Below, piece by piece: positions 53,063 to 61,675 of a DNA stretch of 64,000 bases; the first letter of the stretch is position 1; the number at the start of each line of letters is the position of its first letter. Origin of the DNA: Jiella mangrovi (lineage in GTDB: Bacteria > Pseudomonadota > Alphaproteobacteria > Rhizobiales > Rhizobiaceae); assembly GCF_017815135.1 (NCBI RefSeq), contig NZ_JAGJCF010000001.1:1-64000 (forward strand), read 5' to 3'. Below the pieces are notes generated by a model, which saw only the letters and a program-made list of their open reading frames with translations, did not search any database and was not told the origin of the DNA. Position numbers and translations under genes: made by a program.

Positions 53063-54471
53063 AGATAAAGGCCCGCGAGCCTCGTTCTGGCGCCGGGGCG
53101 CCGGAACGAAGCCGTCGACCCATGCGAGGCCCGCCCGTAGAGCGCTCCGCCGGTCGCCGGAAAACGTTTCTCGAAATCGGAGGGCGTCGAAAGCGCGATC
53201 GCCGGCAAGTCCCGCCGTTCCACTCGCAAACCCGAGGCCCGAAGTCTTGAAAACGCCGCGTTCACGCATCGCTCGACCTCCCTTTCGTGGAATTTCGTTG
53301 TGTCGCCGTCGGCGGGCGCGTTGATGATCAGGAACAGCCTTTCGCGGCCCCGCCGCGCCGCCTCGCCGGACAAGATGCCCCGATCGTCGCGATCGCTGGC
53401 GCAGACGTAGACGGTCGGGTCTGACGGCAGCCGGCGCTTAATGCAGATCTCGTCGAATTCGCGGGCGTAGTCGGCGCAGAAGAAGACGTTGTGGCGAAAG
53501 GGCACGAGGCCATCGACTTTCGCCTCGAGGGCGACCGTGAGCGCCGAGAGCGAGCGTTCGTCACGCTTCAAAGGCTTATCGACCGCGCCTTGCGCGTCGC
53601 GTCCGAGATGGCCGCCGGCCAAGGCCGCGACGTCGCAATTGGTGAGGACGACATCCGCCGAAACCACGCTTCCGTCGGCCAGCCTGACGCCGGTCGCCCG
53701 GCCGCCTTCTGCCGTGATCGCCGTCACCGGCGCGTCGTAGCGAAGGTGTGCTCCCTGTCGTTCGGCGAGCGCGGCCAGCGCCTCGGCGAGACGCTTCATC
53801 CCGCCTTCGATCATCCAGACGCCGCATTTCTCGACATGGGCGATCAGCATCAGCGTTGCGGGAGCGAGGAACGGCGAGGAGCCGTTATAGGTCGAGTAGC
53901 GCGCAAAGAGCTGCGCCAGCCTCGGGTCGGAAAACTGGTTCGAAAGTGCCTTCCACAACGTCGTCTGGGCGCCGATCCTCAAGATTTCCGGCAGACCCGT
54001 CACCCCTGCCCGCGCCATCAGCCCGAGCGGGCCGGAGGGGCGCGGCGCCCGCATGAAGATCGGCGAAAGCGTTTGGCAAACCTCGCCCGCCTTGTCGCAG
54101 AAGGCGTCATATTCCCGGGCCGAGCGCGAGCCGGAGAACGCGGCGACGGCGGCGCTCGACCGCGCCTGATCGGCGAAGAGATCAAGCCTTGATCCGTCGG
54201 CGAACACATGCCGGGCGATCGTCGTCGACCGCTCGAGCGTCAGGTGATCGTCGAGCCGCTCGCCGGCGATCTCGAAAATATCATCGAACACATCGCGCAG
54301 CGTGAAGACCGTCGGCCCGACGTCGATCTTCCGTCCGCCGACCGCCACCTCGCGCAGCTTTCCGCCGGGTTCGTCGCCCGCTTCCAGAAGGGTCACGCGC
54401 AGACCGGCCGCAGCCAGCCGCACGGCTGCCGCGAGCCCGCCAACGCCGGCTCCAACGATCGCTACATGCAT
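52888..54471 (-). CDS. crtD: 1-hydroxycarotenoid 3,4-desaturase (methoxyneurosporene dehydrogenase)
   Basis: Protein of 527 residues of the CrtI-type desaturase family: MHVAIVGAGVGGLAAAVRLA (FAD-binding), EAGDEPGGKLREV, YSTYNGSSPFLAPATLMLIAHVE, GVWMIEGGMKRLAEALAALAE and the C-terminal LYLCGGSVHPGAGLPMAALSGK. It is assigned to CrtD rather than phytoene desaturase because it sits with crtC and crtF; sequence alone leaves some doubt. GAGGGA precedes ATG 54471. Its 3' end overlaps crtC and carries a 30-residue tail rich in Arg and Met after the conserved end. It shares a promoter region with crtF. Confidence 0.88.
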   Translation of the reverse strand: MHVAIVGAGVGGLAAAVRLAAAGLRVTLLEAGDEPGGKLREVAVGGRKIDVGPTVFTLRDVFDDIFEIAGERLDDHLTLERSTTIARHVFADGSRLDLFADQARSSAAVAAFSGSRSAREYDAFCDKAGEVCQTLSPIFMRAPRPSGPLGLMARAGVTGLPEILRIGAQTTLWKALSNQFSDPRLAQLFARYSTYNGSSPFLAPATLMLIAHVEKCGVWMIEGGMKRLAEALAALAERQGAHLRYDAPVTAITAEGGRATGVRLADGSVVSADVVLTNCDVAALAGGHLGRDAQGAVDKPLKRDERSLSALTVALEAKVDGLVPFRHNVFFCADYAREFDEICIKRRLPSDPTVYVCASDRDDRGILSGEAARRGRERLFLIINAPADGDTTKFHEREVERCVNAAFSRLRASGLRVERRDLPAIALSTPSDFEKRFPATGGALYGRASHGSTASFRRPGARTRLAGLYLCGGSVHPGAGLPMAALSGKIAAEAILADRASTRASRRAAMPGGMWTRFLPMAGTLSR

Positions 54472-54524
54472 CGGGTCATCCCTCGAAGCCTTCGGCGAGA
54501 AGATTGACACGGGAGCATTCTGGT

Positions 54525-54568
54525 TGTCCAATCAATTTGACAGTATGATCTGTCTAAAAGGATTGACG
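54525..54568. promoter_or_regulatory. Tandem PpsR/CrtJ-type boxes between crtD and crtF
   Basis: Box 1 TGTCCAATCAATTTGACA (54525-54542) fits TGT-N12-ACA. Box 2 TGTCTAAAAGGATTGACG (54551-54568) fits except for a final G. The spacer is exactly 8 bases, the distance reported for cooperative binding. The region lies between divergent crtD (start 54471) and crtF (start 54572), so both carotenoid operons, and bchC-pufC downstream of crtF, could be repressed from here. Confidence 0.75.
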
Positions 54569-54571
54569 CCC

Positions 54572-55807
54572 ATGTCGGCCATGGAATCACAGTCCGAGCC
54601 CCGTCTCCCAGAACGCCCGTCCGGATGGGCGGATCCTTTGAGGGAGATCCGACGCTTCTTCCGGCCAATCCGCGAGCGCTGGCGGAACTATCGCAACAGC
54701 AAGCTGGCCGATTCCAGCTTCCAGCGCGGCGCCGCCAATTTCTGGCTGACGCGAAATATCGCTCGCAGAAATTCCCGCCGCCTGTTCGATCTCGTCGCAG
54801 GGTTCGTCTATTCCCAGGCGCTTGCGGCCGGGGTCGAGCTCGATCTGTTCGATCATCTTTCGCGCGGGCCACGCACGCTGGCGGAGATCGCGGCGGCCAC
54901 AGGGCTGACGCAGGATTCGGCCAGACGGCTGCTGCTGGCTCTTGAGGCGATCGACCTGATCGAGATCGACGACAGCGAGGACGAGATCGTCTACGCGCTC
55001 GGCTCGCTCGGCGCGGCGCTCGTCGCCAATCCCGGCGCCAAGGCGATGATCCGCCATCATCGCGACGTCTATCACGACCTCGGCGACCCGGTGGCGCTGC
55101 TCAAGGGCGAAAACAAGGACACCCGGCTGTCAAAGCTGTGGCCCTATGCCGCGGCACCGGGCGGAACCCCGCCCGAGGGCGCCGACGTTGCCGCCTATAC
55201 CGATCTGATGGCGCAGAGCCAGGATCTCGTCGCCGAGGAGGTGCTCGCCTCCTACGACCTGTCATGGGCCGAGCGGATGCTGGATCTCGGCGGCGGCGAC
55301 GGCCGGTTCCTGCGAAAGGTCGCCGAACGGCACCCGGACATCGAACTGCATCTTCTGGACCTGCCGGAGGTGGCCAAGATCGCCAAGACGCGAATCGGCG
55401 ACACGCGCTTTGGTCGCCGGATTCACGTTCACGAGGGCAATTTCTTCGAGGACCCTTACCCCGAAGGCAAGTTCGACCTCGTCTCCCTGGTCCGCATCCT
55501 GCACGACCACGATGACGCCGAAGCGGTGGCCTTGCTCACCCGCGCCCGCGAGGCCCTGCATCCCGGCGGTGTCGTCATGGTCGCCGAGCCGATGGCGGGA
55601 AGCCGGGATTCGGCCGCCATCGCGCACACCTATTTCGGCTTCTACCTCCTGGCCATGGGCCGTGGCCGGCCGCGCACGCCCGACGAGATCGGCCGCCTGA
55701 TGAATGCAGCCGGCCTCAGCCGCGTCCGCGAGATCACCACCGCCATGCCGGTGGCGGCCAGCATCGTCACGGGAGAGATTCCGCGACGCAATGTCAGTTT
55801 TACTTGA
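54572..55807 (+). CDS. crtF: Demethylspheroidene / hydroxyneurosporene O-methyltransferase
   Basis: Protein of 411 residues with an N-terminal dimerisation part (RLFDLVAGFVYSQALAAGVELDLFDHL, then a winged helix TLAEIAAATGLTQDSARRLLLAL) and a class I SAM methyltransferase domain (MLDLGGGDGRFLRKVAERHP, RIHVHEGNFFEDPYPEGKFD, LVRILHDHDD). It methylates the C1 hydroxyl of acyclic carotenoids. ATG 54572 is preceded by AAAGGA and lies directly after the second PpsR-type box. It heads the crtF-bchCXYZ-puf run, and its last codons overlap the first box of the bchC promoter. Confidence 0.93.
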   Translation: MSAMESQSEPRLPERPSGWADPLREIRRFFRPIRERWRNYRNSKLADSSFQRGAANFWLTRNIARRNSRRLFDLVAGFVYSQALAAGVELDLFDHLSRGPRTLAEIAAATGLTQDSARRLLLALEAIDLIEIDDSEDEIVYALGSLGAALVANPGAKAMIRHHRDVYHDLGDPVALLKGENKDTRLSKLWPYAAAPGGTPPEGADVAAYTDLMAQSQDLVAEEVLASYDLSWAERMLDLGGGDGRFLRKVAERHPDIELHLLDLPEVAKIAKTRIGDTRFGRRIHVHEGNFFEDPYPEGKFDLVSLVRILHDHDDAEAVALLTRAREALHPGGVVMVAEPMAGSRDSAAIAHTYFGFYLLAMGRGRPRTPDEIGRLMNAAGLSRVREITTAMPVAASIVTGEIPRRNVSFT

Positions 55808-55835
55808 CAGTTTTTTGTGTCAATCTAAGCTGACA
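55792..55835. promoter_or_regulatory. Perfect tandem PpsR/CrtJ-type boxes of the bchC promoter
   Basis: Box 1 TGTCAGTTTTACTTGACA (55792-55809) and box 2 TGTCAATCTAAGCTGACA (55818-55835) both match TGT-N12-ACA with full TGTCA/TGACA symmetry, and are separated by exactly 8 bases. Box 1 includes the crtF stop codon. Box 2 ends 21 bases before the bchC GTG start. This is the architecture of the PpsR/CrtJ-controlled bchC promoter known in Rhodobacter. Confidence 0.88.
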
Positions 55836-55856
55836 GGCAATTGAGGAGCTTCTCCC

Positions 55857-56798
55857 GTGTTCACCCGATCCGATGCCATCGTCTTCGACCAGCCGCGTCA
55901 GCTCGGCATACGGCGGCTGGAGCTCGCGACCCCTCAGCCGGGTGACATGGTGGTGGAAATCGAAGCCTCGGGAATTTCCACCGGCACCGAGCGTCTTCTG
56001 TGGTCTGGCGAAATGCCCGCCTTCCCCGGCATGGGCTACCCTCTCGTTCCGGGCTACGAGGCCGTCGGCCGCGTGGTCGATGCCGGCGAGGCCCGCCGGC
56101 TCAAGGCGGGCGATCGGGTGTTCGTGCCCGGCTCCAACGGCTTTGCCGATGCACGGGGCCTGTTCGGCGCCTCGGCCTCGCACGTCCTTTTACCGGAAGG
56201 TCGGGCTGTCCCGATCGAGCCTGCCATAGGCGACGAGGCCGTTCTCCTGGCGCTCGCCGCGACGGCGCATCACGCCGTCCGCGCTTCGGGCCGCGACTTG
56301 CCCGAGCTGATCGTCGGCCATGGCGCCCTCGGCCGACTCGCCGCCCGCATGGTCGTCGCTCTCGGCGGCCAGGCGATGGTCTGGGAAACCTCGGCCGCGC
56401 GGCGCTCCGGCTCGCTCGGCTATGCCGTCATCGATCCAGAGGCCGAGGAACGGTGCGACTATCGCCAGATCCTCGACGTCAGCGGCGATTCGGCCATTCT
56501 CGACCAGCTCGTGCCACGGCTCGGCCGCGGCGGCGAGATCGTCCTGGCCGGCTTCTACAAGACCCCCGTCACCTTCGCTTTTCCGCCAGCCTTCATGCGC
56601 GAGGCGCGCATCAAGATCGCCGCCGAGTGGCGGCCGGCGGACATGGAAGCGGTGCTCGCGCTGATTGCGTCGGGCCGCCTCTCGCTCGACGGGCTAGTGA
56701 CTCACACCGCAGAGCCATCACGGGCGGACGACGCCTATCGCACGGCGTTCGAGGACGCCGACTGCCTGAAAATGATCCTGGATTGGAGACTGATGTGA
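55857..56798 (+). CDS. bchC: 3-hydroxyethyl bacteriochlorophyllide a dehydrogenase
   Basis: Protein of 313 residues of the medium-chain dehydrogenase fold, GTG start with GAGGAG 7-8 bases upstream. Signatures: EIEASGISTGTERLLWSGEMPAFPGMGYPLVPGYEAVG, GDRVFVPGSNGF, LIVGHGALGRLAARM and YRQILDVSGDSAILDQL. It oxidises the C3 hydroxyethyl group to acetyl in bacteriochlorophyll a synthesis. The stop overlaps the bchX GTG start. Confidence 0.96.
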   Translation: MFTRSDAIVFDQPRQLGIRRLELATPQPGDMVVEIEASGISTGTERLLWSGEMPAFPGMGYPLVPGYEAVGRVVDAGEARRLKAGDRVFVPGSNGFADARGLFGASASHVLLPEGRAVPIEPAIGDEAVLLALAATAHHAVRASGRDLPELIVGHGALGRLAARMVVALGGQAMVWETSAARRSGSLGYAVIDPEAEERCDYRQILDVSGDSAILDQLVPRLGRGGEIVLAGFYKTPVTFAFPPAFMREARIKIAAEWRPADMEAVLALIASGRLSLDGLVTHTAEPSRADDAYRTAFEDADCLKMILDWRLM

Positions 56799-57817
56799 CG
56801 AACGCGCTACGACATGTCGAGAGCGCGTCGGGCCCGGCCGGCGCCATGGCGGAGAGGCTGCGCGCCGAGGCCGCCATCGAACCCGATGCCGTCGCCACCG
56901 GTGAGGTGACCAAGGAAACCCAGATCATCGCGATCTACGGCAAGGGTGGCATCGGCAAGTCCTTCACGCTGGCCAACCTCTCCTACATGATGGCGAGCCA
57001 GGGCAAGCGGGTGCTGCTCATCGGCTGCGATCCGAAATCCGACACCACCTCGCTCCTGTTCGGTGGCAAGGCCTGCCCGACCATCATTCAGACCTCGTCC
57101 GCCAAGAAGGCAGCCGGCGAGGAAGTCGACATTTCCGACGTCTGTTTCAAGCGCGACGGCGTCTTCGCCATGGAGCTCGGCGGGCCGGAAGTCGGCAGGG
57201 GCTGCGGCGGCCGTGGCATCATCCACGGCTTCGAACTCCTGGAAAAGCTCGGCTTCCACGAATGGGGCTTCGACTACGTCCTGCTCGACTTCCTCGGCGA
57301 CGTCGTCTGCGGCGGCTTCGGCCTGCCAATCGCCCGCGACATGTGCCAGAAGGTCATCGTCGTCGGCTCCAACGATCTCCAGTCCCTCTACGTCGCCAAC
57401 AATGTCTGCTCGGCGGTGGAATATTTCCGCAAGCTCGGCGGCAATGTCGGCGTCGCCGGCATGGTGGTCAACAAGGACGACGGCACCGGCGAGGCCGCGG
57501 CCTTCGCGCAATCCGTCGGCATCCCGATCCTGTCGGCGATCCCCGCCGACGAGGACATCCGCAAGAAAAGCGCCAACTACCAGATCGTCGGCCAGCCCGG
57601 CGGGCGATGGGCGCCGCTGTTCGAGGAACTGGCGCTGAACGTCGCCGAGGCGCCGCCGCGCCATCCGACGCCCCTCAGCCAGGATGGTCTCCTTGGCCTG
57701 TTCTCCAGCGAGGAGACCGGCCGCGACTACACTCTGCTTCCCGCGAGCCAGGAGGACATGCGCGGCAAACCCGTTCCTGTCAGGCCGTCGCTCGAAGTCG
57801 TCTACGACGACGCGTGA
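56795..57817 (+). CDS. bchX: Chlorophyllide a reductase iron protein subunit X
   Basis: Protein of 340 residues, a NifH-like ATPase: P-loop YGKGGIGKSFTLANL (residues 48-62), GCDPKSDTTSLLFGGK, and the two [4Fe-4S] cysteines in GRGCGGRG (Cys137) and GDVVCGGFG (Cys172). It feeds electrons to BchYZ for reduction of the chlorin B ring. Start is GTG 56795 (GTGA overlap with bchC, GGAGA upstream). Length and tail (LEVVYDDA) fit the family. Confidence 0.97.
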   Translation: MTNALRHVESASGPAGAMAERLRAEAAIEPDAVATGEVTKETQIIAIYGKGGIGKSFTLANLSYMMASQGKRVLLIGCDPKSDTTSLLFGGKACPTIIQTSSAKKAAGEEVDISDVCFKRDGVFAMELGGPEVGRGCGGRGIIHGFELLEKLGFHEWGFDYVLLDFLGDVVCGGFGLPIARDMCQKVIVVGSNDLQSLYVANNVCSAVEYFRKLGGNVGVAGMVVNKDDGTGEAAAFAQSVGIPILSAIPADEDIRKKSANYQIVGQPGGRWAPLFEELALNVAEAPPRHPTPLSQDGLLGLFSSEETGRDYTLLPASQEDMRGKPVPVRPSLEVVYDDA

Positions 57818-57828
57818 AGGGCAAGGTC

Positions 57829-59400
57829 ATGGATTATTCCGACATCGACCTGAAGCGCGACGACGGCGGCGGCACCTATGGTTCCGACGACGTCACCACG
57901 CTGCCGACGCCAAAGGACGGCGACGCCTCCTGCCATGGTGGCAAGGCGGAGATGCGCGCTGCGGCCGCCAAGGCCGGCAAGAGCGCGATCCTCGATCAGT
58001 ACGCCAAGGATTATCCCGCCGGACCGCACGACCAGCCGCAATCCATGTGCCCGGCTTTCGGCTCATTGCGCGTCGGCCTTCGCATGCGCCGCACCGCAAC
58101 GGTCCTGTCCGGCTCGGCCTGCTGCGTCTACGGTCTGACCTTCACCTCACATTTTTACGGCGCCCGCCGCACCGTCGGCTACGTGCCGTTCAATTCCGAG
58201 ACGCTGGTCACCGGCAAATTGTTCGAGGACATCCGCGAGGCCGTCCACGACCTCGCCGACCCAGAGCTCTACGACGCGATCGTCGTCACCAACCTGTGCG
58301 TTCCGACCGCATCCGGCGTGCCGCTGCGGCTTCTGCCGAAGGCGATCAACGGTGTTCGCATCATCGGCATCGACGTGCCGGGCTTCGGTGTGCCGACCCA
58401 TGCCGAGGCCAAGGACATTCTCGCCGGCGCGATGCTCGCCTATGCCAGATCCGAGGCCGAACAGGGCCCCGTCGCGGCGCCCCGCGAGCCGCGCAACGAC
58501 AGGCCTTCCGTCGCGCTGATCGGAGAGATGTTTCCGGCCGATCCGATGGTGATCGGACGGCTGCTCGAGCCGATGGGCCTTGCTGCCGGCCCGGTGGTTC
58601 CGACACGCGAATGGCGCGAACTCTATGCCGCGCTGGACTGCACCGTCGCTGCGGCGATCCATCCCTTCTACACGGCATCGATTCGCGAATTCGAGACGGC
58701 CGGCCGATCCGTTGTGGGCTCCGCTCCGGTTGGGGTGAACGGAACGGCGGAATGGCTGTCTCGGGTCGGCGAGGCCGCCGCCGTGCCGGCGAGCCGCGTG
58801 GCCGCGACCCAGAACGCAATACTCCCGGCGATCCGGGGCGCGCTCGCCGGTTCGCCCATCAACGGCCGGATCACGCTTTCGGGCTATGAAGGCTCCGAGC
58901 TCCTGGTCGCAAGGCTCCTCGTCGAGAGCGGCGCCGACCTTCGCTATGTCGGCACCGCCTGCCCCCGCACGAAATGGTCCGATCCCGACCGCGAATGGCT
59001 CGAGGCCAAGGGGGTTCACGTCAAGTTCCGGGCCTCGCTGGAAGACGATCTTGCCGCCTTCGAAGAGTTCAAGCCCGATCTCGCCATCGGCACGACACCC
59101 GTCGTCCAGAAGGCCAAGCAGTCCGGCACGCCGGCGCTCTACTTCACCAACCTCATCTCGGCCCGCCCGCTGATGGGGCCGGCCGGCGCCGGCTCGCTGG
59201 CCGAAGTCGTCAATGGCGCGATCGCCTCGAAGTCGCGCTTCGACACGATGAAGGCGTTCTTCGAGGGCGTCGGCGAGGGCCATACGGCCGGTGTCTGGGA
59301 AGACCTCCCGCAAAAGCCCAGGGCGGCGAAGCATCGCGCCGACGTTGCGATCAACACGAAGAAGGCGTCGAGCTACGACGCCGGGATGGGGGACGTCTAG
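57829..59400 (+). CDS. bchY: Chlorophyllide a reductase subunit Y
   Basis: Protein of 523 residues of the nitrogenase-alpha-like family: QSMCPAFGSLRVGLRMRRT and VLSGSACCVYGLTFTSHFYGARR hold the cluster-ligand cysteines, then VTNLCVPTASGVPL, IDVPGFGVPTHAEAKD, IGEMFPADPMVIGRLLEP, and LIGTTPVVQKAKQ-like C-terminal motif (IGTTPVVQKAKQSG). With BchZ it forms the catalytic component that reduces chlorophyllide a. ATG 57829 has AAGG upstream and lies 11 bases after bchX; a GTG at 57814 is a weaker option. bchZ follows with no gap. Confidence 0.96.
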   Translation: MDYSDIDLKRDDGGGTYGSDDVTTLPTPKDGDASCHGGKAEMRAAAAKAGKSAILDQYAKDYPAGPHDQPQSMCPAFGSLRVGLRMRRTATVLSGSACCVYGLTFTSHFYGARRTVGYVPFNSETLVTGKLFEDIREAVHDLADPELYDAIVVTNLCVPTASGVPLRLLPKAINGVRIIGIDVPGFGVPTHAEAKDILAGAMLAYARSEAEQGPVAAPREPRNDRPSVALIGEMFPADPMVIGRLLEPMGLAAGPVVPTREWRELYAALDCTVAAAIHPFYTASIREFETAGRSVVGSAPVGVNGTAEWLSRVGEAAAVPASRVAATQNAILPAIRGALAGSPINGRITLSGYEGSELLVARLLVESGADLRYVGTACPRTKWSDPDREWLEAKGVHVKFRASLEDDLAAFEEFKPDLAIGTTPVVQKAKQSGTPALYFTNLISARPLMGPAGAGSLAEVVNGAIASKSRFDTMKAFFEGVGEGHTAGVWEDLPQKPRAAKHRADVAINTKKASSYDAGMGDV

Positions 59401-60861
59401 ATGCTCGTTCTCGATCACGATCGCGCCGGCGGCTACTGGGGCGCCGTCTACGTCTTCACCGCGGTGAAGGGCCTGCAGGTCGTCATCGACGGTCCGGTGG
59501 GCTGCGAAAACCTGCCGGTCACCTCGGTGCTGCACTACACCGACGCCCTGCCACCGCATGAGCTGCCGATCGTCGTCACCGGTCTGTCGGAGGAAAATCT
59601 CGGCCAGACCGGCACCGAAGGGGCGATGAAGCGCGCCAATGCGACGCTCGATCCGACCCAGCCCTCCGTCGTCGTCACCGGATCGATCGCCGAGATGATC
59701 GGCGGTGGCGTGACGCCCGAAGGCACCAGCCTCAAGCGCTTCCTGCCGCGCACCATCGACGAGGACCAGTGGCAATGCGCCGACCGGGCGCTGAAGTGGC
59801 TCCTGACCGAATACGGCCCCAAGAAGGGCAAGATCCCGGCTCCGCGCGAACGCAAGCAAGGCGAAAAGCCGAAGGTCAACATCATCGGCCCGGCCTATGG
59901 CATGTTCAACATGCCCTCCGATCTTCATGAGATCCGCCGGCTGATCGAGGGCCTCGGCGCCGAGGTCAATCTCGTCTTCCCGCTCGGCGCGCATCTGAAA
60001 GATATTCCGAAACTGGTGACGGCCGACGCCAATGTCTGCCTCTACAGGGAATATGGCCGTCAGCTCTGCGAGGCGCTGGAGCGCCCCTATCTGCAGGCGC
60101 CGATCGGGCTGCATTCGACCACGGCCTTCCTGAGAAAACTCGGGGAGATGCTCGGGCTCGATGCAGAACCCTTCATCGAGCGCGAAAAGCACACGACGAT
60201 CAAGCCGTTGTGGGATCTGTGGCGTTCGGTCACCCAGGATTTCTTCGGCACGGCGAGCTTTGCGATCGTCGCCAACGAGACCTATGCGCGCGGGATCCGC
60301 CATTTCCTTCAAGACGAAATGGGCCTGCCCTGCCGCTTCGCGGTGCCGCGGCTGTCCGGCAAGAAGACGTTGAACGACGAGGTCCGCCGGATGGTCGCGG
60401 AGACCCCGCCGCTGGTTCTCTTCGGCAGCTACAACGAACGCATGTATCTCGCCGAAACCGGCGGGCGCGGAACCTTCATCCCCGCCTCCTTCCCGGGCGC
60501 CGCGATCCGGCGGCACACCGGCACGCCGTTCATGGGCTATTCGGGCGCCACCTATCTCGTCCAGGAAGTCTGCAACGCGCTCTTCGACGCGCTGTTTCAC
60601 ATCCTGCCGCTCGGCACCGAGATGGACAAGGTCACAGCGACGCCGGCCAAGCCCGGCCGGGCGCGAGACGAAGAACTCGTCTGGTCGAACGCCGCCAACG
60701 ACGCATTGCAATCGGCCCTCGAGAAGGAGCCCGTGCTGGTGCGCATCTCCGCCGCCCGGCGCCTGCGCGACGCGGCCGAGGCCGCCGCCCGGCTCGAGGG
60801 GAAAACCACAGTCGAGCGTCGGCATATGCCGGGCGTCGCCGCCGAAGAGGCGCTCGCATGA
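59401..60861 (+). CDS. bchZ: Chlorophyllide a reductase subunit Z
   Basis: Protein of 486 residues of the nitrogenase-beta-like family: [23 protein letters not shown] with a cluster-ligand Cys, [58 protein letters not shown], and the C-terminal PCP_red-like helix region [33 protein letters not shown]. The ATG directly follows the bchY stop. Its own stop overlaps a 20-codon frame and then pufQ, keeping bch and puf genes in one transcript. Confidence 0.97.
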   Translation: MLVLDHDRAGGYWGAVYVFTAVKGLQVVIDGPVGCENLPVTSVLHYTDALPPHELPIVVTGLSEENLGQTGTEGAMKRANATLDPTQPSVVVTGSIAEMIGGGVTPEGTSLKRFLPRTIDEDQWQCADRALKWLLTEYGPKKGKIPAPRERKQGEKPKVNIIGPAYGMFNMPSDLHEIRRLIEGLGAEVNLVFPLGAHLKDIPKLVTADANVCLYREYGRQLCEALERPYLQAPIGLHSTTAFLRKLGEMLGLDAEPFIEREKHTTIKPLWDLWRSVTQDFFGTASFAIVANETYARGIRHFLQDEMGLPCRFAVPRLSGKKTLNDEVRRMVAETPPLVLFGSYNERMYLAETGGRGTFIPASFPGAAIRRHTGTPFMGYSGATYLVQEVCNALFDALFHILPLGTEMDKVTATPAKPGRARDEELVWSNAANDALQSALEKEPVLVRISAARRLRDAAEAAARLEGKTTVERRHMPGVAAEEALA

Positions 60862-60920
60862 TCCGCACCCCCACCGTCTTCACGACGCATACCAGGACAG
60901 ACAGGGAGAACCCGCAATGA
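60858..60920 (+). CDS. 20-codon coupling ORF between bchZ and pufQ
   Basis: ATG at 60858 overlaps the bchZ stop (ATGA), the 20-residue frame is [20 protein letters not shown], and its TGA overlaps the pufQ ATG (ATGA again). AGGGAGAA inside it is the likely pufQ ribosome site. The product is polar and not recognisable. It may be a translational-coupling leader rather than a functional peptide, or chance; the double overlap is the only support. Confidence 0.35.
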   Translation: MIRTPTVFTTHTRTDRENPQ

Positions 60921-61144
60921 GCCTCGTCGAACGCAATGGCCTGTCGCATTTCCGCGCCGAGCAACAGGAATACCGGATCATCTACGCGGTGACCTATCCG
61001 ATCTTCCTCGCCGTCGCCCTCGTCTCGCGTCTGCTGCCGGCCCGCTTGCGGCCCACCCCGTTCGAAAATGTCGGCGTCCTCGCCGTGTTCCGGGATGCCA
61101 AGGCCGCGGCCAACTCCGTCCTCCCCTTCGCCTTCATGCGATAG
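60917..61144 (+). CDS. pufQ: PufQ, bacteriochlorophyll/antenna assembly protein
   Basis: Protein of 75 residues with one predicted membrane helix (YAVTYPIFLAVALVSRLLPA) and the pattern of short PufQ proteins between bchZ and pufB: HFRAEQQEYRIIYAVTYPIF, then RPTPFENVGVLAVFRDAKAAANSVLPFAFMR. PufQ is needed for normal bacteriochlorophyll flow and antenna assembly in Rhodobacter. The call rests on position and general character as PufQ is poorly conserved. The 83-base gap to pufB holds an ATCCGAAGCTTCGG-type small palindrome region (61157-61172). Confidence 0.82.
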   Translation: MSLVERNGLSHFRAEQQEYRIIYAVTYPIFLAVALVSRLLPARLRPTPFENVGVLAVFRDAKAAANSVLPFAFMR

Positions 61145-61227
61145 GACCGAAGAGGACCCGAAGCTTCGGATCCGTCTGCGCCCCCGGCACAGCTGGCCCG
61201 GAGAGCCCGTAAACAAGGAGAAAGGTA

Positions 61228-61452
61228 ATGGCAGATCCTATCACCGGCCGGGAAGCGGGCACGCTTTCCGGCATGACCGAGAGGGAGGCGCAGGAGTTCC
61301 ACGGACTCTTCTTCACCTCGTTCCTGGTCTTCACCGCCGTCGCGGTTCTCGCACACATTCTCGTCTGGATCTGGCGCCCCTGGCTTCAGACCCCCGAGGT
61401 CAGTTCTGCGAGCCTCGAGATGGTCAAGCCTCTCCTCACAATGCTGAGCTAA
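61228..61452 (+). CDS. pufB: Light-harvesting 1 beta polypeptide
   Basis: Protein of 74 residues: acidic N-terminus with the conserved [12 protein letters not shown], one membrane helix, the bacteriochlorophyll-ligating His in [13 protein letters not shown]. It forms the LH1 antenna ring with PufA. AAGGAGAAAGG is a strong ribosome site. Unusually about 22 residues ([20 protein letters not shown] and the end) follow the WRPW motif, whereas many beta chains end within a few residues of it. Confidence 0.95.
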   Translation: MADPITGREAGTLSGMTEREAQEFHGLFFTSFLVFTAVAVLAHILVWIWRPWLQTPEVSSASLEMVKPLLTMLS

Positions 61453-61464
61453 GGAGACCGTTCC

Positions 61465-61656
61465 ATGTGGAGAATGTGGCTACTCTTCGATGCGCGCCGG
61501 GCCCTGATCGGCCTGTTCACCTTCCTGATGGTGCTGGCGCTCCTCATTCACTTCATCCTTCTGTCGACGGCCCGTTTCAACTGGCTGGCAAATCCCGCTG
61601 CGCCCGAAGGGGCCCAGACGAGCCAGATCCAGACGCCGCTGTCGCATTTCGGCTGA
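61465..61656 (+). CDS. pufA: Light-harvesting 1 alpha polypeptide
   Basis: Protein of 63 residues: [20 protein letters not shown] start typical of LH1 alpha, then the membrane helix with ligand His in [18 protein letters not shown]. It pairs with PufB to bind bacteriochlorophyll and carotenoid. AAGGAG precedes the ATG. An intercistronic hairpin follows before pufL. Confidence 0.95.
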   Translation: MWRMWLLFDARRALIGLFTFLMVLALLIHFILLSTARFNWLANPAAPEGAQTSQIQTPLSHFG

Positions 61657-61675
61657 CGCGAATTTCACGAGACCT

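Noticed and set aside
54302-54571. Upstream extension of crtF
   Set aside because: It would run antisense through crtD and across both PpsR-type boxes; the ATG at 54572 has a ribosome site and matches the family start.
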